Positions 6,762-7,352 of a stretch of DNA of 7,352 bases are shown piece by piece. The position numbers and the translations under genes were made by a program. The notes beneath the pieces were generated by a model. The model did not search any database and was not told the DNA's origin. It was given only the letters and a program-made list of their open reading frames with translations. Numbering within the stretch: position 1 is the first letter of the stretch; every line of letters starts with the position of its first letter. This DNA is from Sphingobacterium sp. GTDB taxonomy: Bacteria; Bacteroidota; Bacteroidia; SpSt-205. The stretch covers positions 1 to 7,352 of the forward strand of contig JAPYWM010000059.1 of assembly GCA_028276345.1 (NCBI GenBank). Reading direction: 5' to 3'.

Positions 6762-7315
6762 GCGGAAGAAGTTTGTATCAAGGAGCGAATTTGTGGCAGG
6801 GGCAGGCGAAGCTGCTCAAAGTTTGGAAAGAAGGGAGCCAGGAGTCGAAACTTTTTTCGGAAGATGCCGACGGTGGTGGGATTGCGTTCGGTGAGGGTTT
6901 TGACGTGCTGGAAGTAGGATAGCTTTTCGGGGGTGGCTTCTTGGCGGAGGTGATGCCATAGCCGCTCCAGGTGGAAGGGGTCTTCTTCAGAGAAGTAGAC
7001 GTACAGCAGGAGACGGAGGTTGTCTTCGGCGAGGGGATTAGGGGGGAGGGTGGCGAAGGTGCGCAGTAGGCTTTCTAAGGAGGGGCGATAGGCCTCCTGA
7101 TCTTCCAGAAAGCCGGCAAGATACATCCAGAAAAGATGGGGGAAGTATAGCCCGTCGGCAATCGTGAGGACGGCCTCTTCAAAAGTGGCGCGTGCGTCAG
7201 GGTCCCCATCCAAAAACTCCGTGTGCAGGGACTCTATCAGGTGTAGGAGCTCTTGGGGCGATTGGCCGGCTTGCCGGGCGGCTTCTATCTTTTCAAGCGC
7301 CTCTTGTACGGACAC
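6758..7315 (-). CDS. Hypothetical 185-residue helical protein, first gene of the crcB operon
   Basis: I do not recognise this protein. It is 185 residues, predicted largely helical and soluble, with an acidic N-terminal half and a more basic C-terminus (FRKKFRLL near 152-159). It has no signal peptide, cysteine, obvious metal site or nucleotide-binding motif. Aromatic and leucine-rich helices (YFPHLFWMYLAGFL, about 57-70; LRLLLYVYF, about 100-108) suggest a helical-repeat or protein-binding fold rather than a membrane protein, as acidic residues interrupt them. GTG 7315 is the only plausible start: an in-frame TAA lies at 7336-7334 and no other start codon falls between them. A TATCTTTG box ends 4 bases upstream of it, implying a leaderless transcript. 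Its stop overlaps the crcB start (ATGA), so the two are very likely co-expressed. Whether it has any role in fluoride handling cannot be told from sequence. Confidence 0.75.
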   Translation of the reverse strand: MSVQEALEKIEAARQAGQSPQELLHLIESLHTEFLDGDPDARATFEEAVLTIADGLYFPHLFWMYLAGFLEDQEAYRPSLESLLRTFATLPPNPLAEDNLRLLLYVYFSEEDPFHLERLWHHLRQEATPEKLSYFQHVKTLTERNPTTVGIFRKKFRLLAPFFPNFEQLRLPLPQIRSLIQTSSA

Positions 7316-7319
7316 GGGA

Positions 7320-7327
7320 CAAAGATA
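7320..7327 (-). promoter_or_regulatory. Bacteroidota-type -7 box (TATCTTTG) for the hypothetical gene-crcB operon
   Basis: On the minus strand TATCTTTG matches TAnnTTTG exactly and ends 4 bases before the GTG start at 7315, the same geometry as at 84-96. No TTG-type -33 element is evident. Transcription would begin at about the GTG, leaving no room for a 5' leader and hence none for a fluoride riboswitch. Confidence 0.6.
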
Positions 7328-7341
7328 GCGATTTTATGGCG

Positions 7342-7349
7342 TACCTTTG
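7342..7349 (+). promoter_or_regulatory. Outward-facing -7 box (TACCTTTG) at the right edge
   Basis: TACCTTTG on the plus strand is an exact TAnnTTTG match pointing out of the window, back to back with the minus-strand box at 7320-7327. The two form an inverted repeat (ACAAAG at 7319-7324, CTTTGT at 7345-7350). With the 4-base spacing seen elsewhere, a divergent gene would start at about 7354, just beyond the window. The gene itself cannot be seen. Confidence 0.45.
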
Positions 7350-7352
7350 TCA

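Noticed and set aside
7316..7352. Fluoride (crcB) riboswitch upstream of the crcB operon
   Set aside because: Only 37 bases lie upstream of the GTG in the window and they are taken up by promoter-like boxes; no riboswitch pseudoknot could fit downstream of the predicted transcription start.

Overview
The window looks like ordinary chromosome from a member of the Bacteroidota or a close relative, fairly GC-rich and probably uncultured. Three things point that way: a PafA-type alkaline phosphatase; an unnamed helical protein whose N-terminus resembles a family I associate with Bacteroidota; and promoter boxes of the Bacteroidota form TAnnTTTG. I see no mobile element, tRNA, rRNA, CRISPR array or prophage gene, and coding density is very high.

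Layout, left to right. Bases 1-83 hold no gene I can support. A two-gene plus-strand unit follows: a secreted PafA-like alkaline phosphatase (96-1802) and, 4 bases later, a small Omp85/BamA-TamA-type outer-membrane protein (1807-3450). A probable intrinsic terminator straddles the end of the second gene and is superimposed on the promoter of the next unit. That unit holds a helical, TPR-like protein of unknown function (3485-5026) and an overlapping rlmD-type 23S rRNA uracil-C5 methyltransferase (4986-6326). After a 54-base convergent gap, a minus-strand pair reads leftward: an unrecognised 185-residue helical protein (7315-6758) and, through an ATGA overlap, the fluoride channel gene crcB/fluC (6761-6381). 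The right edge holds a second promoter-like box pointing out of the window.

The most informative signal is regulatory. The first gene of each of the three transcription units has a TAnnTTTG-like box ending exactly 4 bases before its start codon (TATCTTTG-N4-ATG, TACCTTG-N4-ATG and TATCTTTG-N4-GTG). The internal operon genes lack it. This fixes the starts and implies leaderless mRNAs. It also predicts that a divergent gene begins about 2 bases beyond the right end of the window. A second unexplained signal is a patchwork of C-rich and G-rich wobble usage inside single genes.

I did not find a convincing new multi-gene system. The functions suggest envelope and phosphate scavenging (phosphatase plus outer-membrane protein), ribosome modification (RlmD) and fluoride resistance (CrcB), with two unknown helical proteins each co-transcribed with a known gene.
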